NCBI GenBank assembly: GCA_902729315.2 | Contig: LR746281.1 | Span: 129,001-193,000 of the forward strand | Source: Spirodela intermedia | Lineage: Eukaryota; Streptophyta; Magnoliopsida; Alismatales; Araceae | Direction: 5' to 3' | DNA length: 64,000 nt | Shown here: in pieces, positions 53,111 through 64,000 of the stretch | Numbering within the stretch: the first letter of the stretch is position 1 | How the letters are laid out: every line of letters starts with the position of its first letter | Program-made: the position numbers and the translations under genes | The notes under the pieces: generated by a model | What the model saw: only the letters and a program-made list of their open reading frames with translations | Database searches by the model: none | Told to the model about the DNA's origin: nothing

Positions 53111-53821
53111 GGAAAACTGGCCTCTGGTCTGGTGTTCCGGAAAGTCTGATTATTTCTATGAGAGAGTATGCAGACAAAGTATGACTCAAAATATGATGTA
53201 CCTCTGGGCCATGTAACCTCCAATTCTTGCCATTATTAATAAGCGGTGCTCATTTGTTTGACCCAACCCAGAAGGGCGTGTGGGAACGACCACTTGGTTT
53301 TTTCAAGGAAATCGTATTGAATTGAATGTCTGCGCCACATCCCGCTCTACAGTCGAAGGAAGGTTTCAGGGCCCTGGTTCCCCCCTTTTTTCTTTTTTTG
53401 TTTTGTTCGTGCAGATCAGTTCCCCTACACGGCTGGAATGTATCATCACATAAGGTGCTCGAATTGCAAATTTCCTTTGCGCATTTCCCCTACACGGCTG
53501 TAGAACGAATGTCATCGGTTCTCCCTTGGCAAATCATATGTCAAGGTTTGCTTCCACGTCACCATTTGGGGGCTTCTTTGAGAGAGAGAGCGAGAGAGAG
53601 GGAGAGAGAGAGAGAGAGATTGGAGCCCACTGATTTGGAGCAAGTGTGAGGATTCGGGTCGGAATCAACCATTTTGTCTTTTGTCTGTGACACCAAGAAG
53701 ACATTTTTCTAGTGGCCGCGGTCATATGGTACTCATCCGGAGCTGCCCTCTGTTGCCCTCGCCGAGCTTCTTATGGAGGAGGCTTCTTCCCCGCCCGCTC
53801 CCTCCGCTGGCGCTCGTCTCT
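53111..53821. other. Convergent intergenic region between MUSTANG and CTF18
   Basis: About 0.7 kb between two 3' ends. It contains a repeated CCCCTACACGGCTG 14-mer (near 53422 and 53489), a T-rich stretch at 53388-53405 and a GA run at 53581-53619. No coding sequence was recognised. Confidence 0.5.
53581..53619. repeat. (GA)n microsatellite between MUSTANG and CTF18
   Basis: GA dinucleotides with occasional CGA or GGA interruptions. Confidence 0.9.
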
Positions 53822-54106
53822 CTACAACAGCTCACGAAGCCGGACCGGCCTTTTCACCGCGTTGGTGAAACCCTGCGACGTTGGTGTGGGTGGTCGGTGG
53901 CCTTCGTCGACCCGGGTAGTGAAGTAGAAGAAGAAGTGGGACCAGGAAGAGGTACCTCGTTATATTTGAAGAGCACAGGGCGCCGGCGCGAATCTCTCTT
54001 CCCCGCCTCCTGTTCCCGCCCCTCATCGCCCCGGGTCTCGGATTCCTTGCTCGGCTTGCGAAACCTGAAGCGGGGCACGCCAATCTTAGCAATTACAGTC
54101 AGAAAA

Positions 54107-54145
<39 letters not shown>

Positions 54146-57100
54146 ATCTATATATACATATACCTGTCAAAGAAATTCGCAGGCCGGCGGGGTGCCCTGT
54201 TGGAGTCTCTGTAGGCCTTCTTCGGGGCACCATTTGCAGGGGTCTTACTGAGGCCCAGGGTCGGGGGAGTCTTGCCCCTTCCCTGGTCGCCTCCGGGCAC
54301 CGCGGGAGAAGACGATTTACTTGGAAGAGCAGCAGCATCCCCAGCTTCCCCCACCAACGCCCCCGCAGAGCCCCTCAGGATCCTGTGCTTCCCCACCTGC
54401 AATAAAAATAAATAAATAAAGTCCAAAAAATGGATGGGTTTCTTGCATTGGATTCGCACGTTCCGCTCCAACTCGGATGGCCATCGATTTCCTGTGACAG
54501 GTGGAAGGAAGAAGAACGCGAGAGGAGCTAACTAGCTAGCTATAACAAGACCTGGGCTCACCTCATGCGCCACGATCTGCTTCATGGCCAAAGAGAGAGT
54601 GGCGTGCCCAGATTGATAGCCCTAGGAGAACAGTGGGAGGAAGAGAAATGCTGATTAGCAGACGAACTGCACGCGCAAGAAGGGTGGTTCGTTTCTTTCA
54701 GGGCAATACCTTGAAGTTGACTAGCTCATCGATCGGGGGATCGAACGAGAACGCCGGAGCATCAGAAGAGGATCCGTACTTCTGGGGCACGGCAGGTGCT
54801 TCGGGCTTCGAATTCTTGTACGTTATGGAGTAGGAAACCATGGTATCCACGAGCTGAAAGAGGTCTCCCTTCTCGTTCTCTGAAAGCAGGTGTAGCGCTA
54901 CCTAAAATAAGCAATAATATCATTAAACCGGCGTCAGCTTCGTGATCGACGAGGAAAAACAGTCAACCCGTTGACAAGGAGAAGGAAAGACAAAAAATGT
55001 CAACCGAATCTGGAACAGCATGCGATGCCCATGTCCCGTCGTTGAAACCAAGTTTAGTAAAGCACAACTGATGACCTCTTTAGGAAAGAAGGGAGGCCCA
55101 TGGAGAGTAGGAGATTGCTCACTTGTCTATGATTCCATGAGCATTGCAAAGCGCGGAGTCATCAGACCCTTAAGGGATCCGTTTTCACATTTAATTTCAC
55201 CAGATTTTCCCATGGTCAGGACATCTTTCTATGGTTTGCAAACTAAATTTTCAATATTTAGGATTCACTAAAATGTAAAGCCTAATACTTCACAATTGGT
55301 GCTTCATGCATCGTCTACCTCAGACGAGTGACAAGGAAGGATTGAGAACTCATCTAGTAAGATGTATAAGACATGATCCAACAGCAGTTCAGTTTATAAT
55401 AAGCAGGTGTATTAGATGAGAAAGAAAACATAAAAAGAATTAGATCAAAGTTATCGGAAGATAAGTAGAAGATATTATTTTATAAATTATACCGAGAGGT
55501 AATCTTCCCCTCATGGAACAAGGGCATCTAATCCCCTTGCATTACTCCACCATCATTGTAGCATGCGCAAACAAACTGACCTAGGGGAAATGAGCAGTTT
55601 AAACATGCGTGGAAAATATTAAAATTAAAAAATAAACCTAGGGCAAGAACTACATTTGACAATAGATAGACGTTGTATTTATCCAGAGTCCATTGATGTA
55701 ACTGTGCTTCGAGGTTATGCGCAGGAAGGGCGGCATATGATGACAAAAAACGAAAGAGATCCCAAGAATTACCGGTCTGAGAGCTTTTGGAGATAGAATA
55801 TATAATAATGGAGATACGACATCTTCCACAAAGGCTTCACTTGACAGATGCCTAGAGATATACGGTGAAATTCTGCTGTGCCAAGACGTCAGAAGATCCT
55901 TCTTTTCCATTAGCATCGCACGGCATCTGAAGACCACAGAATGAGTCTTGCAGTTGAAGTCAATGACCCAAGAATAAATGACCAGAGTTAAGTTTCGATC
56001 GGAGAGTACCTGTGGAACAACCTAGGCCACTCTATATTTGGTTTCTCAACCTGAGCTATCAAACGGTTGATTGTAATCGCAATAGAAGGCTGATAAACTG
56101 GAAAACAGCAGTGTCAGCCATGAATCGCCCAATTTAATAACGTGAAATGTAAAAGAATTGTGAGAAAAAAATAATTATAACCTAGTAACGACATTTGTTG
56201 AGCACGCATGATGTAGCGAAAAAGATAGTCAGAAATGCCAAGAACATCTAAACACCTGACCTTCACGAAACAAAATACGAGGTTAACAGTTTCTTGGGTA
56301 ACAACTACAAGTCAACTAGGACATCGATGGATGAAGACTTACGGTCTTCTGCATAATTGGATCATGAAAGCAGAGTTGCAAAAAGTTTTCATGAATACCA
56401 TCCATAGTAAGCTCATAATCACCACTGAAAAGTAAAAGCTAGTGTCAAATATTTAGAACATTAGTCCACCAAGGAAAAGGAAGCCTCTGACTATCTTTCC
56501 ATCCTACCGGTTAGATATTAAAGAGTCTAGCAACTTAAAATCCCCATGTACTCCGAAACCTTTCACGGACTTTCTCTCGTGTTTTGCCTTTTTCTTCTGA
56601 AAAACCTGAACAGACAGAACTTTGTTCAAAACCAAAAATAAAAACGTCATCTAGCGTCGGACAGGAATATGTTTACCATGTCATCCTATGACAAACACAC
56701 ACACACACACATTTATACATATATATATATATATATATATATGTTATAATGAATAAATTTGAAAGAAAAAATATTTATTAAATTTCTATTTTACCTTCGT
56801 CCACAGATCTGTTTCTTTCATCTCAAAATTTTTAATGGTATTGTCCACAATCAGAAAAGAACAAAAAAATTACCTCCTTCCATACATCAAAAGCACTTCT
56901 TGACACGTCCTTACGCCCAACCACTTGAGAAGAAACCTCCAACTGAATAAAACGAAATGCTACTAATACAAACAGAATAATCCATTCAGAAACTATAGCA
57001 ACGAGAAACAAATTAACAGCTTACAATATTGAGGTTTTCCTTCTTCTTGTTCAGAAATTGTAGCGTATTTAGGCAAGAACGGATATCACATTCTGTTGAT

Positions 57101-60100
57101 AGAAAAAAGGACATTAGATCCCAGTATGAGATGAACAGACAGTTCTCATGAAGGGATTTAAGAATTTCAGAAAACCAATTCAATGACTACTGACATGCAG
57201 CTATGCCTGCTCGTTTTTACAAAAAAAGTATTAGACATGTAAATTGTATATCACAGGAAAAAAAATATCGAATATGTATAAACTCATAAGTTCCTCTTTC
57301 TTAAGCATTTTCCTTCTAGAAATCTCTTTTGATCATTCAATCTTGATTTCAGCTGCCTCTGTTTTCTCTTAGATGTGTATTTAAACCTGGAACACTCTCT
57401 TTATCAGTTCACAATCTTTCCCGGTAAGAAAATAGCACGATGTATACATAAACGGACTATTAGGAGCGTTTCCTCATCCTTTCAAATCTGCCCTCCTATA
57501 ATTCAAGTGAGTGAACCAAGGATCCATGTTATCGTAATGATGGAAAGTTTGACACGTAAAGTGCCCATTAGACTGCTTCAGCTATTCCCTGATATTTCAC
57601 CGAGAAACAAAACTTGACCTGAATAATAAATATAATAGTAGCATCAGCGAATTTGCACAAGAAGTTAGCGGAAGCAAGAGTTGACGTTAATTTTCCAAGG
57701 TTCTATTATAATTTCTCTGCTTTCTAGAGGTAATTTCCCGGTACACTGGAGAAAAGAGATACCAGTGTACTCTGCCAGTGTAGTAAGAGCCATAGAACTT
57801 GTCTTAAATCCTTCTTTTTTGCAAATATATTTCAGCCTATCACAAAAAAATTAAAAAAATTAGAAGATAAGATGGAATGAAAGAAACATAATGTAGCGAT
57901 AACAACTTAAAAGAGAGCGCAGTCTAACGAAGCTAACATAGAACATCAAGGAAACTCCCTAAGGTAAAATATTTTTGGCAGAAATGTCATAAACTTTAGT
58001 TGCGTGACCTGTTCACGACACGGCTTACTGCTGGCTGAACGAACATATGAACCCTATAAAGAGAACGAATAAGATATGTCAAGATGATGGAACACAACTT
58101 ACACAGACGCGTTAGAATGGAAATACTTGTCTATAAGAAAGTGCTTCTCTTACAAAGGTTCTGAAATCTCAACAAAGAAAGAAGACTCAGATCGCAATAT
58201 ACTCCCCATCGATTTGAACTTTAAATCCAAATCAGTGAATCGAATAGAGTCACAATTCCAACGTGACATGTACCCAGAGTTCATTCAAATCATATAGCAG
58301 CCACGACCATGTTTCTCGTTTTCCAAAAGAAACGGAAATAGTAAAAATGACTTACTTTGATATTTGACGAAGTGGCCTTAAAGCGGGTGCATATAGGTCG
58401 TTGCATATGCAAATTACCTTCATTGAATAGGATTTATCGTTTAGAACAAATAAAACAGAACCAAAGCGGATGACGTAAACTCCCAAGTCTCATTCTTACA
58501 GGTCGTGACAGTGTTGCAGTCTGTCTTCTCTTCGAAGTAATTTTTCCTGTTGCCACATCAGACGAGGAATCCTTACTGCCAACATGTTTCTTTTCAGCAG
58601 TTGCCTGCATAAATGAGACATCCACAGCAATAAATGGTTCAACATACACAAAAGACAGTTCACAGTATCTACGTAGACACGCAAATAGCATCTGAGACTG
58701 AAATGATGCAGATGTTGTGAGGATTACATTCGAGGGAGACTGCACATCAAGTGTGCAGCTTCTAAAGGGCAACCAATATAAACCTTCAACGCACACCAAA
58801 CAGAAAAAAACCCTCAACTAACATCAAAATGTAGATATTATTCCCCTTCAAAATAAAATATGTTAGGTGAGGTGCGCTTACGCACATGCGTATACACAAG
58901 CATGCAGGCATGCAAGCACGTGAACAATCCTCAAGTTAGTATATTGTCATCCAGTGGACCTTATGTTTGCTTAAAATGGTGATTTAATAAAATGCCAGGC
59001 ACACAAACGATTTTTCAGAAATAATAGAAACTAGAAATCAAAACCAATACCAATTTTTCTTGATATGAGCTAGCATTCAAACGATCAATTTCATTTTTTT
59101 TAAAAATGAAAATGATTTAAATCATGAAGTACGTACTTGTAGCGCCATGAAATTCAAACAGCATTAAAACAGAAGATAATGGCTCAGTTAATAAATAAGG
59201 CACGTTTTCCAGAAGTAAAAGGGGAGTTAAGTTAATAAATCACGTTAAAACTAAATTAAAAGTACACGGATAATATCAACATCGATGCAAAAAATTGAGA
59301 AAAATAAAATTTGTCTGCTAAACCATGCCTAAACCTTTTTTATTGATCTTAAATGCGGTTCACAAAAAGGAAGTATTGTAATGAAATGTTTCCCGCCATC
59401 AATGAAGAATGATAAAGGCAGTGTACCATTTTTAGGATAACATCCACAGCTCCTTTTCCCTCACCAAGTGATCCATCAATTTCATCAATAACCTGTAAGA
59501 TATCCACAATTTACTTACACCTACAACCAGCATAGAAATAAAGAAAATGAACTTACCAAACATTTAGGTCTGGTATCAGCCGTGACAGAGTTCATCTGCA
59601 AGACATCTATGATTTTTGACTCGATTGTCGAAGATGAACGATCATCACTAGCATTTATCTGCAATAGTTCACAAGACATAAAAAATAGAGACCGGAATGA
59701 AGTCCAATCAATGCATTATCCAAAACATCATAGCTCTCTATCGTTCTCAACCGAAGATGCTTTACAGGTTCAATTGTAATCACAACTTGAGATCACGGGC
59801 ATTGGCAAAATGGGCTTTTACCCAGTAATATACACGTAACAGCATTCAATGTAAAACTTGTAAGTCTGCACAATATGCAGAAAGGTGATTGCAGGTTGTG
59901 ATAGGATCCTTCCAAGTGTAACAGCAGGCTAGGGAACTCAAACAACATTGAGGCCGAATCTACAGTTTGGAATACTGTACCGCAAACCAGTTAAAAGATC
60001 TCCAAGACCAGTTTTTCTTAACACAAACCCCAAAGAGATACATTAATGAATGAGGATGTGCGAAAAGCATTGAGTTTCCCATTATAATCGCGTCATTCTT

Positions 60101-63100
60101 CTCTCTTTCTGGTGCCATTCTAGAATTTAAGAAGATAGAAGTTGTATAAGACAATGAGAATTAGGCCACGTGGATGAGTCGAAAGATTTTAAAGGTTAAC
60201 CGGTTAGCCTCTATTAGGGAAATCTGTTTCAAGGTACCAGCACTCTACATTCTCGAGGAATTCACCCTATTGCACCATTTGTTGTGTTGAACATCCATAT
60301 ATGGGTTACAGACTATTTCTATACATCTCTCAGAAAAGCCTCGCCTTTCTTCAATCCTCCATTGCAAATTCAACAGAGAACCTTTCATGAATCTTGCAGC
60401 GAAAAAATTATAAATACTGAACACTCTAAGCATGGCTACGTTGCCTCTACAGCCTAAACCCCATAACTATCTGCTTAGTAGATGTGTAACGTTTCCGGTA
60501 TGTGATTATTTCCTAATCACTAGCCTTTATTCAATTAGGATGAGAGTGCAAACTGTGACAGCAGTCTTGGGCCAAGAAACCTTACATGTAAAAGAACAAT
60601 ACTAAGAAGATTGAGACATCACAATTTTATGAAGCATCATTGCTTTGCCTTAGGGACATTTGCTGAAATCACAAATCCTGGTTACCTTATTTCGGCAACC
60701 AGGTAAAAGATCAAAAAGTATTTCGTTCGACATCTGATTCTCTGTTCTTCACTTCACCAACTAATAAAAACCGTCGCTTAGAATAGCATTTATATAAAGC
60801 ACACTAAATAGCCGTCCAAGCAGAAAAAAAAAGATACAGAAGTCCATATTTCTGAAAACCTCCACAATACGATATCCACTGTGTCTTGCAGCCACATGTG
60901 CCAGTGTTGTCTTCCCCAGGCCTGGTGGTCCACAAAGAAGAAGAACCTATATTGCATTGAATGAATTTCAGTTCCTCAACATCAAAGCCATGATAGCTAT
61001 CTCCCAAAATCAATTACAACAAGATATATAAAAAAATGCAGACATCTTGTTCTTGTGAGGACATAAAAGTAAAATTTTGTTATAATAAGGAACAACATGT
61101 GATAGAATACAATACTATGAGGCTTCAACTGGACTTTAATCCAATATATCGCATTAACTCCTTTTCATACAGAGACCAACCATTTTGAATAGCCAAGCAA
61201 TATAACATAGAAAAGACACTAAGCATGGCACAAACAACACTTTCAATATTTTTCTGTACAATGAAAAGCAAAAAATCACATTAAAGCAACTATCTCTTCA
61301 AGAGTGATGAAAAACCGTACAACAGGCGTAATTGCAGATACACATTAAAGATTTACCATGTTTTACAAAATAAGCCAATAAAATAATAAATAAATAAATA
61401 ATTGATTAGTTGGATAGACCTAAAAAAATTCAAACGAAAAAGTAATGGCATGAGAGTTAAACTAATGAAAAAACATGTTACAGAGTCAACCTTCTGCTCT
61501 GGAGTGCCATTATTAGCTTTGGACAGTTTGTTCCACATTTCAGAGGAACCTTGCAGGCGACCATTTTCATCATTCTCAGTATTTGATTGATTAATGATCT
61601 GATTATTTAGGGATGCTTTCTGTCCAAAGGCGTTCTTATGACCATAGGCCTTATGATGCTGAACCACGGAACAATGTCTTCTCAGAGACGATAAGACATC
61701 ATCTGATGTTGCCCGAATATGAGAACCAAATACACAAGAATCCCATTGTTTCAGCCAAAGAAGTACCTATACAGAAGAAAAAAATATTGTTTAACATGAG
61801 AAATAGATATGGATTCCATAATAAAGTTCATAAAACGTAACGTGCCAAATAGCATGATCCCAACAGACCTCACGATTTGTCTGTTCGTCACTAAGAAGCT
61901 CAGTAAATGACTTGGGAGCGTATTTCTCCACCCAAAGTTGTTCATTATCTGGACTTGTCACCTCGACTGAGTCGACAGAAGATGCGGCACTTTCTTGTAA
62001 AGCCTTCACCATTGAATTAGTACAGAAGAATCCATTAGTTTCTATTTGCGCAAAAAAAAGATTGGACGAAACAAGCATGATCAAAGAATAAATTCCAACG
62101 AAAATCAACAGATAAAAAATTTAAAGTCACGTGAATAAATACCATTCGTCATCAGAGTCTCATATCATAAGGTAGGAAAACAACGATAAGACTTTGGCCT
62201 AACAACATATCACGTATTCCTTGGAATTATCCTCCATGAAAAGTAAAACCAGCACACGAGCTTAAGGCAGCAATTTTTTCTAGCTTAAAACAGAATATTG
62301 TTCCGATAGTTCATAAGAATTGTTGATAGTAATCGAGCTCCTCAATTGTTACCGTGATAGGCATATTTTCATCTAGTTCAACCCGCGCTCTCTGCGAAAT
62401 TGGGCTACAATGTTTGGTTACAATTGGGAAGAAAATAGGCTGCGGGTAACAGCAAGATACTAAATCCTTATTAGGACCTAGTAGAACGGATATCGATGAG
62501 GTAAAGCTTGTGAACGATTATACCACTGAAGAAAAAATGTAACGTTAAACAACAGTTGTCACCAGTACATTGAACTTATGATGACCCATAGGCAATGACT
62601 TAACAACAACTAATGGTTACAAGGCCCAAATCTTCCTCTTTGACAAGGAAATATAAGTATACACATCCCATCGGATCCTTTTAGCCACAATATGCATTTA
62701 CACTCGAAAAGTGACCAACAAAATTGATCCCATTCCTCCAAGAAAAAATTACAAGCTTTAATTTCGTACAAGATATACTAAGAAAAAACATAGGTAATAC
62801 ATGAAAACATAAGTCATCAGAGAATATGTTATCTTATATGATGATGTTCTCAACCCTATCCTCTTTGACCAATCTCTATTTTCATCATTACAAGTAGCTC
62901 CCCTTGATTGAAACGAAGGCGAAAGAATAGAAAGAAAAGAAAACATCTTCAACAGATACCTGCCTATCTTGAATTTGGGTTCAAGGGTCTTAATTTGAAT
63001 GAATTATGAAATTTCTCTCTATGAGGCTCCATATTGTCTAGTACGTACTATAAATGCCGTTCTGGTACTTTCATATATACTTCTCCGTACTTGCACTTTC

Positions 63101-63178
63101 ATAACAAAATGTGTACCTTTAGTAATGCTTCCTGTTCCACTTTTTCCATTAGAACATTGATAGGCTCAGAAAGGAGTC
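53822..63178 (-). CDS. CTF18: Chromosome transmission fidelity protein 18 (CTF18), alternative RFC large subunit; 5' part not found
   Basis: CTF18 is the large subunit of a clamp-loader variant (CTF18-RFC with CTF8/DCC1) for PCNA loading and sister-chromatid cohesion. Twenty-two exons: 63178-63117, 62003-61869, 61766-61491, 60946-60860, 59658-59557, 59492-59427, 58604-58500, 58417-58356, 58053-58009, 57836-57763, 57092-57025, 56942-56874, 56605-56508, 56424-56343, 56260-56182, 56097-56010, 55926-55773, 54901-54710, 54621-54562, 54396-54164, 54064-53956 and 53872-53822. They give about 765 residues in one frame. Seen: [36 protein letters not shown] (RFC box), Walker [17 protein letters not shown], Walker [52 protein letters not shown], and the C-terminal [16 protein letters not shown] expected for CTF8/DCC1 contact. 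The first exon seen starts in phase 1, so upstream exons exist. The last five exons are far more GC-rich than the rest. Confidence 0.94.
54107..54142. repeat. (CT)n run in a CTF18 intron
   Basis: CT dinucleotides on the plus strand (GA in gene orientation) between the exons at 54396-54164 and 54064-53956. Confidence 0.9.
56694..56742. repeat. Compound (CA)n-(TA)n microsatellite in a CTF18 intron
   Basis: CA dinucleotides (about 56694-56711) are followed by TA dinucleotides (about 56718-56742). Intronic, likely variable. Confidence 0.9.
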
Positions 63179-64000
63179 CTGCAAGAAATAAATAAAGAAA
63201 TTCTGAGCTGGTTGTAAGCCTGCAATTCTTTGGGAATGATTAACTAGGAAAGGAATTACTCGTCCCATTTTGGGGGCCCATAGGTTCTGTTCTTCATTAC
63301 TCTGTGCTCTTTTTTGCCGAGTTCAAACTTTAGAAGCGAATATGAAGCTATTTACTATAGTGTTATTGTTTTTAATCACATGAGAGGCCTGCAATATGAA
63401 ACCTTAGGAGCTGGCGTCAATTTCAAAGCATAATTCTTTCAAAGTTTTGGCCTACCTGGACTTGCAGTGAATGCTCATGGTTTGCCATTGGCAATGGTAG
63501 AATGAGATATGGTCAACTATTGGTCCCTTTAGCACTCACGAAACAAGAAAAAAATGAATGAACTTCGTTCCTCCTGCATAACTGATTCATTGTGTCGTTC
63601 TCTGTGTCCATTGTATACGTTTCCAGAGAACAAGGGCAAGGAGAGGGGATCAGAGCAACATTTGCCAATAATTGTAGGTCATGAAAATCCTCTCAAATGG
63701 AAAACGCTCAGTTATGGAGATCTAAAATAGAAAAATGTTTCATTCTGGCTAATTTGATAGTCAATACTCGCACATACAACGGCCTACCTTTGATCAGTTT
63801 CGGGAACTTTTACTGGAACTCACCAGAAGTTGAGAATAAAACTAATGATGATATCTAACCAAGGAATAATCCGAACAACACACCAAATCAACTCAGCCGA
63901 GTGAAATTCGGGTAATTAGTCGAGTTACGTGAAAAAAACAACGGGTAAACTTCTATGAGGAAATAAAGTACTTATTGAGTCTCCATGTAAAAAACCCCAC
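63179..64000. other. Probable CTF18 intron; upstream exon not identified
   Basis: AT-rich sequence upstream, in gene orientation, of the first CTF18 exon that could be recognised. That exon starts in phase 1, so at least one upstream coding exon is expected here or beyond the window. No stretch resembling the CTF18 N-terminus could be supported, and no promoter was called. Confidence 0.5.

Noticed and set aside
63440..63520. Possible CTF18 upstream exon ending at a GTAGGC donor near 63460
   Set aside because: The reading frame does not resemble the CTF18 N-terminus and no supported acceptor was found.

Overview
This is a nuclear window from a flowering plant. Every recognisable gene belongs to a plant family: a ROP-interacting CRIB protein, the plastid protein pTAC5, a COP1-interacting-protein relative, a phragmoplast kinesin, a MUSTANG domesticated transposase and a cytokinin pseudo-phosphotransmitter. 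Most genes carry many short GT-AG introns. Compact spacing (13 genes in 64 kb), GC-rich short genes and abundant GA/CT runs suggest a small-genome angiosperm, perhaps a monocot; that placement is inference. No bacterial, viral or organellar block and no intact transposon was seen. Almost all genes had to be assembled from exons; the junctions given were read by eye from splice sites, reading frame and remembered family sequences, and frame was checked across every junction.

Layout. 1-1152 (+): broken leucine-rich-repeat receptor-like gene of the PII-2 type. 2392-1445 (-): RIC-type ROP effector, 4 exons. 3518-5051 (+): ribosomal protein eL14, 5 exons. 14681-6612 (-): COP1-interacting-protein-related protein, 13 exons. 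16336-20379 (+): ESCRT-III subunit VPS2, 11 exons. 27094-21172 (-): casein kinase 1, 14 exons. 30350-28921 (-): histidine-phosphotransfer protein whose phospho-accepting His is Tyr. 35834-32575 (-): KIN-10A/PAKRP2 kinesin, 6 exons. 36772-39741 (+): ankyrin/GPCR-chaperone protein, 2 exons. 42152-44326 (+): pTAC5, 6 exons. 45985-49655 (+): nucleostemin-like GTPase NSN1, 9 exons. 51320-53110 (+): MUSTANG, one exon. 63178-53822 (-): CTF18, 22 exons seen, 5' end not found.

These are separate housekeeping, signalling and cell-division genes, not an operon. Loose themes are ribosome production (eL14, NSN1), cell division and chromosome transmission (KIN-10A, CTF18), and signalling or trafficking (RIC, CK1, HPt, VPS2). 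The gene order resembles neighbourhoods remembered from Arabidopsis chromosomes 1, 3 and 4, so this may be an old conserved block.

The most interesting points are: (1) the roughly 0.85 kb upstream region of NSN1 is duplicated directly upstream of the MUSTANG gene, so a domesticated transposase seems to use a copied leader of a ribosome-biogenesis gene; (2) the HPt protein has Tyr in place of the phospho-accepting His; (3) a perfect mitosis-specific activator (MSA) element lies about 200 bp upstream of the phragmoplast kinesin; (4) the first gene carries two independent disabling lesions.
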